Below the pieces are notes generated by a model. It made no database searches. It saw nothing but the letters and a program-made list of their open reading frames with translations, and was not told the DNA's origin. The position numbers and the translations under genes are program-made. This document shows, one piece after another, positions 29,245 to 38,161 of a DNA stretch of 64,000 bases. Source of the stretch: Sulfitobacter pontiacus (GTDB lineage Bacteria > Pseudomonadota > Alphaproteobacteria > Rhodobacterales > Rhodobacteraceae). The stretch spans positions 558,001 through 622,000 of the forward strand of contig NZ_CP160849.1 in NCBI RefSeq assembly GCF_040790665.1, written 5' to 3'. Within the stretch, counting starts at the first letter, position 1; each line of letters begins with the position of its first letter.

Positions 29245-30959
29245 TTCTCGGCAGAGGCTTTGCTGAGCGGCTCGGCCCCTTCTTCGGCCAATACCGCGTC
29301 CAGCCCCACCTCGAGTTTGCGGCGCATGCGGACGGGATCGGCCTCGCTGTCTTTGTCTTCGGGATCAACAAACGATAGCGCCCGACGCCATTGGAATTCA
29401 GCCTCGCGTTGACGGCCAACGGACCAGTAAACGTCGCCCAAATGGTCGTTGACCACCGGATCAACGGCAACCAGTTCAACGGCCCTTTCCATCTGGTCGA
29501 CGGCCTCTTCGTAGCGGCCCAAACGGTACAAGACCCAGCCCAGTGAATCGACGATATAGCCTGAGTCAGGGCTCGCCGCGACGGCGCGTTCGATCATGTT
29601 CAACGCTTCGTCCAGGTTCCGCCCCTGTTCGACCAGTGAATAGCCGAGGTAGTTCAGCACCTGAGGCTGATCGGGGTTGATCTCGAGAGCGACGCGGAAA
29701 TCCCGTTCGGACGCCTCGCCATTGCCAGAGCGTTCTTCGGCAATGCCGCGCGCGTAATACAGCACCCAGCGTTGCGGATTGCTGTCGGGTGTAAGCTCTA
29801 TCGCGCGGTCATAGGATTTGATTGCGGCCTTGAAGTTGTCCTGCGCACGCAACGCATCGCCCAAGGCGGAATGGACCGACGGCAATGTGCCGTGGCTGCG
29901 GGTCAGCTGTTGCAGAACCTCGATCGCCTGTTCCGGTTTGTTCGACCGTCGCAGCGCCGCCGCACGCCCGAGCTCGGCTGCGTGATAGGCGGGGTTGTCG
30001 GCGGGTACGTCCTGCAGCTCCTCGATCGCAAGCTCGTACTGGCCGATGTTTTCCAGCAGATCCGCGGTCAGTAGCAGATCGTCGATATGATCGGGGCGCA
30101 GGTAACGCGCGATGCGCGAATAAAGCAGCACATAGTAGTCACCGGCACTTTCATTGCGCAGCACGGCCGCGAAGGTAAAGAAGACTTCGGCAATGCCTGC
30201 CTTGGCATCGGGGATCTGGGTAAAGGCGACCTGCCCCTCCCCCTGCAAGGCGGCGACCAACCCGTCAAGCTCGGGGTCGCTGCTGGCCCCGAAACTATCG
30301 GTCAGCAGCGCAAGCGCCTGTTCATTTCGCCCGAGCTGGCCAAGGATTTCCGCCCGCGCGATCACACCGCGCCGTGTTTGCCCTGCCGATCCCGCTTGGT
30401 TCGAAGCAAAGATCGCCTCCGCCCCTTCGTAGTCGCCGACCGACGCCAGTGCCAAAGCCTTGTGATACAGCACGAACCCCTGCATGCCGGCTTCTTTGCT
30501 CAGATCGTCGAACTGGGTGATGGCGGCGGTCATGTCGCCCACGCCCACATGCGCCCAAGCCTTGACCAAACCGTCCACCCAAGGGCCGATCCCGCCCTCG
30601 TCTGCGGATTGTTCGATCAGACCCGCATAGTTTTCTTCCTGCGCCATGCCAGCGGTTGTCACCAGATAGGCGATCTGCCCGGGCTGGTCCGACGCGGCCA
30701 TGATGCGCGCCAAAGGCAGGGCGCGGTCGATATCCCCCAGCGAGAGCAGCGCCAGAACCGTGCTTTCAAGGAATTCGGGGTTCTTAGGATCAAGCGCCAG
30801 CGCTTCGCCATAATACTTGGCAGATTCCGCAAAATCACTGCGCACCGCAGCATGCCGACCGGCAAGATAGGCCCCCGCCGCCGATTGCGCCTGTACGGGC
30901 ATTGCAACGGCTCCGGTCAGCGCCAAAACGCTTGCGGTCAACAGAAGGTTACGGATCAT
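29241..30959 (-). CDS. Exported tetratricopeptide-repeat protein
   Basis: The 572-residue product starts with a signal peptide ([19 protein letters not shown], cut after VQA near 25). It has at least six TPR-like helical repeats, clear in [51 protein letters not shown] and [28 protein letters not shown]. TPRs bind proteins; this family is common in Rhodobacterales upstream of ispE and is presumably periplasmic. The ATG at 30959 is preferred over one five codons upstream because AGG stands at suitable distance. No catalytic motif is visible. Confidence 0.8.
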   Translation of the reverse strand: MIRNLLLTASVLALTGAVAMPVQAQSAAGAYLAGRHAAVRSDFAESAKYYGEALALDPKNPEFLESTVLALLSLGDIDRALPLARIMAASDQPGQIAYLVTTAGMAQEENYAGLIEQSADEGGIGPWVDGLVKAWAHVGVGDMTAAITQFDDLSKEAGMQGFVLYHKALALASVGDYEGAEAIFASNQAGSAGQTRRGVIARAEILGQLGRNEQALALLTDSFGASSDPELDGLVAALQGEGQVAFTQIPDAKAGIAEVFFTFAAVLRNESAGDYYVLLYSRIARYLRPDHIDDLLLTADLLENIGQYELAIEELQDVPADNPAYHAAELGRAAALRRSNKPEQAIEVLQQLTRSHGTLPSVHSALGDALRAQDNFKAAIKSYDRAIELTPDSNPQRWVLYYARGIAEERSGNGEASERDFRVALEINPDQPQVLNYLGYSLVEQGRNLDEALNMIERAVAASPDSGYIVDSLGWVLYRLGRYEEAVDQMERAVELVAVDPVVNDHLGDVYWSVGRQREAEFQWRRALSFVDPEDKDSEADPVRMRRKLEVGLDAVLAEEGAEPLSKASAEK

Positions 30960-31072
30960 ACTGGCACGCCTCATTTGTATTTGCGCGCAAGGCTAACAGG
31001 TTCACGACCAAGCGCAATGCCGCCTATCCAAAGGGACATCCCGCTTATCCTCTATCGGCGGAACCTTGCATG

Positions 31073-31099
31073 AAAAAAGGCGCGCCGCAGCACGCCTTT
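31073..31099 (-). terminator. Intrinsic terminator of the ETF-QO gene
   Basis: On the minus strand AAAGGCG (31099-31093) pairs with CGCCTTT (31082-31076), loop 10 bases, followed by a run of six T. It lies about 105 bases after the stop codon, beyond the tandem repeats. Confidence 0.75.
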
Positions 31100-31114
31100 G
31101 ATCGATTTCATCCA

Positions 31115-31215
31115 GTAAGTGATGCTTACACGTTAGGCCCGCAAGCGACGCTTACATATTAGGCCCGTAAGCGACGCTTACATATTAGGCCCGTAAGCGA
31201 CGCTTACATATTAGG
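31115..31215. repeat. 26-bp tandem repeat, four copies, overlapping a stop codon
   Basis: Copies begin at 31115, 31141, 31167 and 31193. The unit is GTAAGCGACGCTTAC followed by ATATTAGGCCC; the last copy lacks the final three matching bases. The first 15 bases are a palindrome with a single central base. Copies 2-4 are nearly identical, copy 1 has three to four changes. Copy 4 covers the last codons and TAA of the ETF-QO gene, so the others repeat its coding end. No spacers, so it is not a CRISPR. Confidence 0.95.
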
Positions 31216-32853
31216 ATAGTTCGGGCCATCCCCACCCTGCGGCGTGGTCCAGACGATATTCTGCGTCGGATCCTTGATGTCGCAGGTCTTGCAGTGCACG
31301 CAGTTCTGGAAGTTGATGACAAAGCGCGGGTCCTTGCCGTCTTCCTCGACGAATTCATACACGCCGGCAGGGCAATACCGCGCCGAGGGGCCAGCGTATT
31401 CCGGCAGGTTGATGTTCACCGGCACCGACGGATCCTTCAGCGTCAAATGCGCGGGCTGGCTTTCGTCGTGGTTGGTGAATGAAAACGCCACGTTGGTCAG
31501 ACGGTCAAAGCTGAGCTTGCCATCGGGCTTGGGGTAGTCGATCTTCTTGTGCTTGTCGGCCTTTTCGGTCGCTTCAGCATCGGATTTACCATGCCCCAGC
31601 GTCCCCAGCAGCGAGAAGCCGAAGGTATTGGTCCACATGTCGAACCCACCCACGGCGAGCGAGGTCACAAGGCCGTATTTGCTCCACAACGGTTTGACGT
31701 TGCGCACTTTTTTTAGATCTTTCCCGATCTCGCCGCTGCGGACATCTTCCTCGTAGGCGGTCAGCTCGTCACCGGCGCGGCCCGCCTGGATCGCGTCATA
31801 GGCCGCTTCGGCGGCAGCTTTGCCCGACAGCATCGCGTTGTGGTTGCCCTTGATGCGCGGCACGTTGACCATGCCCACCGAACAGCCCAGCAACGCCACA
31901 CCGGGTGCGACCATCTTGGGCATCGACTGATAGCCGCCTTCGGTGATGGCGCGCGCGCCGTAGGCCACGCGCTTGCCGCCTTTCAGCAGCTCAGCAACCA
32001 TCGGGTGGTGCTTGAAGCGCTGGAATTCCATGTAGGGGAAGACATGCGGGTTTTTGTAGCCAAGGTGGACAACGAAACCGACGTACACCTGGTTGTTTTC
32101 GATGTGATAGATGAACGACCCGCCGCCCGCGTTGCTGTTCAAAGGCCAGCCCATCGTGTGGGTCACGGTGCCCTCTTTGTGCTTGGCGGGGTCGATCTCC
32201 CAGATTTCTTTCATGCCAAGACCGTATTTCTGCGGCTCTTTACCGGCGTCCAGATCGTATTTCGCGATCACCTGCTTGGACAGGCTGCCGCGCACGCCTT
32301 CGGACAGGAAGACGTATTTGCCGTGCAGTTCCATGCCGGGCTCATAGCCGTCGCCCTTGGTGCCATCGGCGCTGATGCCGAATTCACCGGCCACAACGCC
32401 TTTGATCTCACCATTTTCGCCATAAACAAGTTCGGAGCACGCCATGCCGGGGAAAATCTCGACCCCCAGCTCTTCGGCCTGTTCTGCCATCCAGCGGCAG
32501 ACATTGGCCATGGAAACGATGTAGTTCCCGTGGTTGTTCATCAGCGGTGGCATGGGGAAGTTCGGCACCCGGATTTTACCCGCCTCGCCCAGCATGTAAA
32601 AGTTGTCTTCCTCGACCTTGGTCTTGATCGGCGCGCCTTTTTCTTTCCAGTCGGGCATCAGGGCGTCCAGACCGATCGGGTCCAGAACCGCACCCGACAG
32701 GATATGCGCCCCCACCTCAGAGCCCTTTTCCAGCACGACCACATTGCAGTCGGCGTCGAGTTGTTTCAGACGGATCGCGGCGGACAGACCGGCAGGGCCC
32801 GCACCGACGATAACGACGTCATATTCCATTGCTTCGCGTTCAACTTCGGCCAT
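31204..32853 (-). CDS. Electron transfer flavoprotein-ubiquinone oxidoreductase
   Basis: ETF-QO moves electrons from ETF, reduced by acyl-CoA and other dehydrogenases, to ubiquinone in the membrane. The 549-residue protein has the FAD motif VVIVGAGPAGLSAAIRL, the segment LLGCSVGMVNVPRIKG and a C-terminal ferredoxin-like 4Fe-4S site: CPAGVYEF, then CVHCKTCDIKDPTQNI. All four cluster cysteines are present. The stop codon lies within the 26-bp tandem repeat. Acyl-CoA dehydrogenase at 43 kb would be a client. A candidate promoter (TTGCAA 32913, TAGCGA 32890, spacing 17) lies upstream, with low support. Confidence 0.97.
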   Translation of the reverse strand: MAEVEREAMEYDVVIVGAGPAGLSAAIRLKQLDADCNVVVLEKGSEVGAHILSGAVLDPIGLDALMPDWKEKGAPIKTKVEEDNFYMLGEAGKIRVPNFPMPPLMNNHGNYIVSMANVCRWMAEQAEELGVEIFPGMACSELVYGENGEIKGVVAGEFGISADGTKGDGYEPGMELHGKYVFLSEGVRGSLSKQVIAKYDLDAGKEPQKYGLGMKEIWEIDPAKHKEGTVTHTMGWPLNSNAGGGSFIYHIENNQVYVGFVVHLGYKNPHVFPYMEFQRFKHHPMVAELLKGGKRVAYGARAITEGGYQSMPKMVAPGVALLGCSVGMVNVPRIKGNHNAMLSGKAAAEAAYDAIQAGRAGDELTAYEEDVRSGEIGKDLKKVRNVKPLWSKYGLVTSLAVGGFDMWTNTFGFSLLGTLGHGKSDAEATEKADKHKKIDYPKPDGKLSFDRLTNVAFSFTNHDESQPAHLTLKDPSVPVNINLPEYAGPSARYCPAGVYEFVEEDGKDPRFVINFQNCVHCKTCDIKDPTQNIVWTTPQGGDGPNYPNM

Positions 32854-33005
32854 TTGGGGCTCCTCTTCGGGCAGAAAACGGTTTGGATTTCGCTAAACCA
32901 GCACGGTCGCTATTGCAATCGCAACACAGCGTAAATTAGCGCACCCACGACAGTTTGCATCTTAAATGTTGCAGGTGCAGCAATATTGTTTCGCATCGCA
33001 AAATG

Positions 33006-33464
33006 CTAGCTGCGCGGATCTCCCATTAGATAGCGCGGCCCCTGCCCTTTCTCCCCCGCGCGGTCTTGAGGGTTATAAAGCGCACAGGCCTGTAGGCTCA
33101 GGCAGCCGCATCCGATACACCCATCTAGGTCGTCACGCAGGCGGGTCAACGTCGCGATCCGGTCGTCCAGCGTTGTACGAAACGCCTGGCTGATCCGCGC
33201 CCAGTCCTGTTTGGTTGGGGTGCGCCCATCTGGCAGGCGGTCCAGCTCTTGCTTGATCTGCGGCAAGGTAAAGCCGAGTTGCTGCGCGATCATCACAAAG
33301 CTAAGCCGCCGCAGATCGGCACGCTCGAACCGTCGCTGCCCGCCGCTGTTGCGCCACGGTTTGATCAACCCTTGCGCCTCGTAATAGCGGATGGCGGACA
33401 CCGCCAAGCCTGTGCGCCGCGCCAAAGCGCCAATCGACAACCCGTCATTCACCGCCATAGACAT
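33006..33464 (-). CDS. soxR: Redox-sensitive transcriptional activator SoxR
   Basis: SoxR is a MerR-family dimer whose 2Fe-2S cluster senses redox-cycling compounds and superoxide stress. The 152-residue protein has the winged-helix part with GLAVSAIRYYEAQGLI, a coiled dimerisation helix and the cluster motif C116-IG-C119-G-C121-LSLQA-C127, complete. A divergently transcribed VOC-family gene sits 87 bases away, with a MerR-type palindrome between. There is no soxS, as in most non-enteric bacteria; SoxR then acts directly on small redox-tolerance genes. Confidence 0.93.
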   Translation of the reverse strand: MSMAVNDGLSIGALARRTGLAVSAIRYYEAQGLIKPWRNSGGQRRFERADLRRLSFVMIAQQLGFTLPQIKQELDRLPDGRTPTKQDWARISQAFRTTLDDRIATLTRLRDDLDGCIGCGCLSLQACALYNPQDRAGEKGQGPRYLMGDPRS

Positions 33465-33479
33465 TCCCCGAAATAATCC

Positions 33480-33510
33480 TTGACCTAAAGTTAGGTTTAG
33501 AAATTACACA
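33480..33510 (+). promoter_or_regulatory. SoxR-type operator/promoter in front of the VOC gene
   Basis: TTGACC (33480-33485) is followed by 19 bases and a weak -10 TACACA (33505-33510). Within the spacer region ACCTAA-AG-TTAGGT (33483-33496) is an exact inverted repeat. The 19-base spacer with a dyad between the hexamers is the hallmark of MerR-family promoters. Confidence 0.6.
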
Positions 33511-33551
33511 CCATAGGGTCAACGTCACAAACACGGAAGGAAGACCCGACA

Positions 33552-33935
33552 ATGCCAGCACAATTGGAACATGCCAACATCACCGTAACCGACCCGCAAG
33601 CCACCGCCGCCTGGATGGCGCAGATCTTTGGCTGGCGTATCCGCTGGCAAGGCGATGCGATAGCGGGCGGACATACTATTCACATCGGAACCGACAGTTC
33701 ATACGTGGCGCTTTACACACCGAAAAAGACGCCGGCCACGGGCACCAGCAGCTATGACACCACCGGCGCGCTGAACCATATCGGGGTGACCGTCGATGAT
33801 CTGGACGCCGCCGAAACCTTGGTCAAAGCGCAGGGCTTCACGCCGGTGAACCACGCCGATTACGAACCCGGGCGGCGCTTCTATTTTCGCGATCACGACG
33901 GTGTCGAATACGAGCTGGTCCAATACGATGACTAA
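33552..33935 (+). CDS. VOC-family protein (glyoxalase/dioxygenase fold)
   Basis: The 127-residue protein shows a single vicinal-oxygen-chelate module: EHANITVTDPQATAAWMAQIFGWRIRWQG, a metal-binding His in NHIGVTVDDLDAAETLVKAQGF, and FYFRDHDGVEYELVQYD with the terminal Glu. The paired beta-alpha-beta units form a metal centre used for glyoxalase, dioxygenase or resistance reactions. Adjacent to soxR and preceded by a MerR-type promoter, it is likely part of the redox-stress response. The substrate is unknown. Confidence 0.78.
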   Translation: MPAQLEHANITVTDPQATAAWMAQIFGWRIRWQGDAIAGGHTIHIGTDSSYVALYTPKKTPATGTSSYDTTGALNHIGVTVDDLDAAETLVKAQGFTPVNHADYEPGRRFYFRDHDGVEYELVQYDD

Positions 33936-34073
33936 GCGCGGATTGCCGCGGACCGGCTGACTCTGCTCTTGCAATCGCGGGGCAGTTTGGGTCAGGTAAG
34001 GATCAATTCAAATCGGTTGCACCCTCGGACGACAGTTCGGGGGCTGTGACCCTCATTGCGTGGACGCCCCCTG

Positions 34074-34544
34074 ATGGAAAAAATCCCCATGACCCGCGCC
34101 GGTCACACGGCTTTGGAAACCGAACTCAAGCATCTGAAGTCGGTTGAACGCCCTGCCATCATCAAAGCCATCGCCGAAGCCCGCGAACACGGTGACCTGT
34201 CCGAGAACGCCGAATACCATTCCGCCAAGGAAAAGCAGTCCTTCATCGAAGGCCGCATCAAAGAGCTTGAAGGCGTGATCTCCCTTGCGGATGTGATTGA
34301 CCCGGCCAAGATGTCCGGCGCGATCAAGTTCGGCGCGACCGTGACCCTCGTGGACGAAGACACCGACGAAGAGAAGACCTACCAGATTGTTGGTGAATAC
34401 GAGGCCAACATCGAAAAAGGCCTGCTGAACATCAAATCCCCTATCGCCCGCGCCCTGATCGGCAAGGAAGAAGGCGACAGCGTCGAGGTGCGGACACCCG
34501 GGGGGGACAAATCCTATGAGGTTCTCAAAATCGTCTACGCATAA
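34074..34544 (+). CDS. greA: Transcription elongation factor GreA
   Basis: GreA enters the secondary channel of stalled RNA polymerase and triggers cleavage of backtracked transcript. The 156-residue product has the coiled-coil tip acidic residues in [26 protein letters not shown] and the C-terminal FKBP-like domain with [27 protein letters not shown] and [23 protein letters not shown]. The chosen start [11 protein letters not shown] at 34074 fits the family; the upstream in-frame extension does not. The 138-base spacer before it holds a 9-bp hairpin (34022-34043) with G-T pairs. It is followed closely by a membrane-protein gene. Confidence 0.96.
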   Translation: MEKIPMTRAGHTALETELKHLKSVERPAIIKAIAEAREHGDLSENAEYHSAKEKQSFIEGRIKELEGVISLADVIDPAKMSGAIKFGATVTLVDEDTDEEKTYQIVGEYEANIEKGLLNIKSPIARALIGKEEGDSVEVRTPGGDKSYEVLKIVYA

Positions 34545-34559
34545 GCCGGGGACAAAGAG

Positions 34560-35594
34560 ATGACCGACAAACCGCAGCTGACACCGAACGCGCCGCGCCA
34601 ATCCGCGCGGTCGACCCCCTTTGGCGTCTATTCGCGCCCGAACGACGGCGGGATCTCGAACATTGAACTCATCGCCGCAGCGCTAAGCGCTGTATGGTTG
34701 CTGGGGTCCGCGATCTTTTTCCTGATGCTGCCGTCGGATCAGCAACCCGATACGGGCGGCGCCGGCTTGCGGTTCCTGATGATGATGCTGGCAATCTTCA
34801 TGCCCGTTGGCATGATCTGGGTCGCCGCCACAGCGGCCCGCGCCAGCCGTGTCATGCGCGAGGAAAGCAAACGCTTGCAGGCCGCGATCGACGCGATCCG
34901 GCAGGCGTATATCGCGCAACAGCAAGGGCAGAACCTTGGCGCAGACGCGACCGTCGCGCGCAAGCTGGATGAAATCGCCGCCGCCGCCCGCAAGACCGAA
35001 AGCACGCTGGCCACCTTCCAAAGCCGCCGCGACGCCAGCACCCGCCTCGCGCCTCTCAAGCCTGCGGTGGTCGATGACCAGCCCGCGCTGGCGCTTGGCA
35101 CCTCGGCCGCGGATATGACCCCGCCGCTGTCGCATGAAGATTTCATTCGCGCGCTGAATTTCCCCGAAACCGCAGAGGATACCGAAGGCTTTTCGGCACT
35201 GCGCAAGGCATTGAAAGACCGCAATGCGTCCCAGCTGGTGCAGGCCTCGCAGGACGTGCTGACGCTGCTCAGTCAGGATGGTATCTATATGGATGACCTG
35301 CGCCCCGACCGTGCACGCCCCGAAATCTGGCGCCAATTCGCCCAAGGGGCCCGAGGCCGTCCGATCGCAGCTTTGGGCGGCATCCGCGACCGGTCCTCGC
35401 TGGCGCTGACCAGTGCCCGCATGAAGCAAGACCCGATCTTCCGCGATGCCGCGCATCACTTCCTGCGCCGTTTCGACCGCGCCTTTGCCGCCTTTGAAGC
35501 CGAGGCCTCTGACGCCGACATCTCGGCACTGACCGACACGCGCACCGTGCGGGCCTTCATGTTGCTGGGCCGCGTGGCAGGGACGTTCGACTAG
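34560..35594 (+). CDS. Conserved membrane protein, function unknown
   Basis: The 344-residue product has an N-terminal, proline-rich cytosolic segment, two membrane helices (LIAAALSAVWLLGSAIFFLML near 37-57 and LRFLMMMLAIFMPVGMIWVAA near 70-90), then a coiled coil with EESKRLQAAIDAIRQAYIAQQQ and a soluble C-terminal part of about 200 residues that is helical. I recognise no catalytic motif. It lies 15 bases after greA on the same strand and may be co-transcribed. Close relatives in Rhodobacterales appear next to greA, but this is from memory. Confidence 0.5.
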   Translation: MTDKPQLTPNAPRQSARSTPFGVYSRPNDGGISNIELIAAALSAVWLLGSAIFFLMLPSDQQPDTGGAGLRFLMMMLAIFMPVGMIWVAATAARASRVMREESKRLQAAIDAIRQAYIAQQQGQNLGADATVARKLDEIAAAARKTESTLATFQSRRDASTRLAPLKPAVVDDQPALALGTSAADMTPPLSHEDFIRALNFPETAEDTEGFSALRKALKDRNASQLVQASQDVLTLLSQDGIYMDDLRPDRARPEIWRQFAQGARGRPIAALGGIRDRSSLALTSARMKQDPIFRDAAHHFLRRFDRAFAAFEAEASDADISALTDTRTVRAFMLLGRVAGTFD

Positions 35595-35597
35595 CGG

Positions 35598-37673
35598 TCA
35601 GGTGATCCCGAAAGACCCATAGGGAATATAGCGCACCAGATCGCCCGGCTGGATGTCGGCCGCGGCGTCCGGGAGTTCCACCAATCCTTCGGCCCAAGCC
35701 AGCCCGCTGATCCGCCCCGACCCCTCCGATGCAAAGACCTCCACCCGCCCGTCGCGCATCCGCGCGCGCAGATACTCGCGCCGCCCCGGTTTCTTGCGTT
35801 TGCTGAAATCTGCGGGCACGTCGAACCCCTGCGGTACAGGCCAGTCCTGCCCGGCCAGCCGTGCCAACGCAGGGCGCGCGAAAATCAAGGTGCAGACCAT
35901 AGCCGCCACGGGGTTGCCCGGCAGACCAAAGACCGGCGCGCCTTGCCACATGCCAAGCGCTAAGGGCCGCCCCGGTTTGACCGCAATGCGCCACAGGTCA
36001 AGCGCCCCCGCCTCGGACAAAAGGGCCGACACGTGGTCCTCATCCCCCGCCGACGCACCACCGCTGGTCAGGATCGCGTCAACACGTCCCTGCGTCTCAT
36101 CCAGCCGCCTGCGCAAAGCTGCGCGATCGTCACCCACATGTCCCAGATCCACGCCCTGATGTCCGAACTGCGATACCAACCCCAGCAACATCGGGCGGTT
36201 CGCATCGAATATCTGCCCGTCGGCCGCGGTTTGACCGGCCTCGACGATCTCATCCCCTGTCGATAGCACGCCAACGCGCAACGGCCGATGGGTCGACACA
36301 GACGCCGTCCCCGTGGCCGCGAGCAAGGCGATATCCGCCGCTGTGATCCGCCGTCCTGCGCGCAGTGTCACGGCACCCGCTGTCACGTCCTCCCCCGCTT
36401 TGCGGGTATTGGCACCCTGTTTCACCGGACCGTTAAACCGCAGGGTGCGCCCGTCGCTGGTCACGTCTTCTTGCAACACCACGGTATCGACGCCTTCGGG
36501 CAGCGCGGCCCCTGTCAGCACGCGGATCGCCTGCCCTTCGGCCAGCACCCCCGGCGCGTCCCCCGCCGCCGCGCGCCCCTCGGCCAGCGGCATCGCATGG
36601 GCCCCGGCCGCGCGCCCGCCTGCAAAGCCATAGCCATCAACAGCCGTATTTGGCAGCGGCGGATTGGCGCGGCGTGCCAGCGCGTCCGCCGCGGCGATGC
36701 GCCCCAAGGCGGCAGCCAAAGGCACGTCTTCGACAGGGGTCACCGGATGCAGCCGTTCCCGCAGCTGCGCCAGCGCCTCGTCCACCGGCGTCCAGTGCAC
36801 GCCCGGCGGCAGGGCAAAACAATCGTTGCGCAGGGGGGGCGGGGCCTTGAGCAGATGTTCGAAGCCCAGACCGAAAATCCACCCCTCTTCCGCTGCCTCG
36901 ACATCCTGCATCTGCGCCAGATCGGCGGCGGGGACGGCGGCCAGCTGCCGTGCAAGCTCCTGCACCTGCCACGCATCCTTGATCATGTTGTCAGGGGCGG
37001 GCCCCACGGTGAGCGACGGCCAGATCTCGGCAAAGACCACCTGCGCATCCGGCCTTTCAAAAGGCCAGACCGCGACATGATCGGCAAAACGAGCACGCAG
37101 GCGTGACAGCACAGGCAGCCCCATGACCACCTGCGACCCGACAGCCCCTGCCCCGGCCATTTGCCAGCAGGTGAAACTGCCCTTGGCACGCTGTTCCCCC
37201 GCGCGCTTGTCGGGAAACGGGTTGGCGTAGCCTGCCTTGGTGCGCGGCAGCCCTGCGATATCGCGGTTGGGCAGCCCGTTGGCCCAGAAAGGGCCGCTGC
37301 CATCGCCCAGACCCAGATTGATCTCGGCCACCAGATCGAAACGGTTGTTACGGTCTGGCGCATCTTCGACCCGCGCCTCGAACCACTCCCACAGGGCGAA
37401 GGGATCGTCGCTGCCCGTCAGGGCCTCGGCAAAACCGCTGGGGTAGGCAAAGGGGAAATCGAAGCCGATGAACAGACGGCGACCCTGCGCCAGCTCTGCT
37501 TCGATCAACGCGGCGATCCACGCCTCTGCCTCGGACCGGTTGCGCAGATAGACAGGCGGGTCCGAGATGCCCCCGCGCGACACCCCCGCCCAAATCGCAT
37601 CTTTGCGCGGGGTTGGTCCGGTGTCATTACCGCCGGACCAATCGACCACAACAAGCGTGTCGAAAGGGCTCAC
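35598..37673 (-). CDS. moeA: MoeA-type molybdopterin molybdotransferase with N-terminal DUF429-like fusion
   Basis: The 691-residue protein has two parts. Residues about 1-290 contain VVVDWSGGNDTGPTPRKDAIW and IGFDFPFAYPSGFAEAL, suggesting an RNase-H-like DUF429-type fold with Asp residues. Residues about 300-691 are MoeA, which inserts molybdate into adenylated molybdopterin: PLAAALGRIAAADALA, NTAVDGYGFAGG, VLQEDV, IFDANRPMLLGLV, SGGASAGDEDHV and FGLPGNPVAAMV. The stand-alone MoeA length (about 400) matches the second part. It is last in the operon fdhD-mobA-mobB-moeA, joined by four-base overlaps. The role of the first domain is unknown. Confidence 0.85.
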   Translation of the reverse strand: MSPFDTLVVVDWSGGNDTGPTPRKDAIWAGVSRGGISDPPVYLRNRSEAEAWIAALIEAELAQGRRLFIGFDFPFAYPSGFAEALTGSDDPFALWEWFEARVEDAPDRNNRFDLVAEINLGLGDGSGPFWANGLPNRDIAGLPRTKAGYANPFPDKRAGEQRAKGSFTCWQMAGAGAVGSQVVMGLPVLSRLRARFADHVAVWPFERPDAQVVFAEIWPSLTVGPAPDNMIKDAWQVQELARQLAAVPAADLAQMQDVEAAEEGWIFGLGFEHLLKAPPPLRNDCFALPPGVHWTPVDEALAQLRERLHPVTPVEDVPLAAALGRIAAADALARRANPPLPNTAVDGYGFAGGRAAGAHAMPLAEGRAAAGDAPGVLAEGQAIRVLTGAALPEGVDTVVLQEDVTSDGRTLRFNGPVKQGANTRKAGEDVTAGAVTLRAGRRITAADIALLAATGTASVSTHRPLRVGVLSTGDEIVEAGQTAADGQIFDANRPMLLGLVSQFGHQGVDLGHVGDDRAALRRRLDETQGRVDAILTSGGASAGDEDHVSALLSEAGALDLWRIAVKPGRPLALGMWQGAPVFGLPGNPVAAMVCTLIFARPALARLAGQDWPVPQGFDVPADFSKRKKPGRREYLRARMRDGRVEVFASEGSGRISGLAWAEGLVELPDAAADIQPGDLVRYIPYGSFGIT

Positions 37674-38161
37674 AACCCCACCTCGGCCAGAATGAAATCG
37701 GCGATGGTGCTGGTGTCATTCAGATCGAATACGGGGCGATCCAACGTCATGGGGGTGTCGCTGGCAATCGCCTTGATCGTCGGATCCTCCGGCGCGATCA
37801 GCGCGTTGCCGGTTTCGGCCCGATGCGCTTCGACCTTGGCGTGACCGTCGCGTTTGTAGCCTTCGACCAGCACCAGATCGACGGGCGCAAGCTTGGCCAG
37901 CAGCGCGTCGAGCGTCGGCTCATCCTCGCCCTGCAGCTCATGCATCAGGGCAAAGCGGTTGCGCGAGGCCAACAGCACCTCGCGCGCGCCAGCGACGCGG
38001 TGGCGGTGGCTGTCCTTGCCCGGATGATCCACATCAAAACTGTGGTGCGCATGTTTCACGGTAGACACTGAAAACCCGCGGCCCGTGATTTCGGTCACAA
38101 GGCGTTCCATCAGCCCCGTTTTGCCTGCGTTTTTCCAGCCGACAACGCCGTAAACTCTCAT
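37670..38161 (-). CDS. mobB: Molybdopterin-guanine dinucleotide biosynthesis protein B
   Basis: MobB is a GTP-binding helper of MobA in forming the guanine dinucleotide form of the cofactor. The 163-residue product has a P-loop GWKNAGKTGLMERLV, TVKHAHHSFDVDHPGKDSHRHRVAGA and LVLVEGYKRDGHAKVE, all typical. Start and stop overlap the flanking genes by four bases each. The reading of the Walker motif is unambiguous. Confidence 0.95.
   Translation of the reverse strand: MRVYGVVGWKNAGKTGLMERLVTEITGRGFSVSTVKHAHHSFDVDHPGKDSHRHRVAGAREVLLASRNRFALMHELQGEDEPTLDALLAKLAPVDLVLVEGYKRDGHAKVEAHRAETGNALIAPEDPTIKAIASDTPMTLDRPVFDLNDTSTIADFILAEVGL

Noticed and set aside
31115..31215. Tandem repeats considered as a CRISPR array.
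   Set aside because: Units are contiguous with no spacers, and no cas genes are present.
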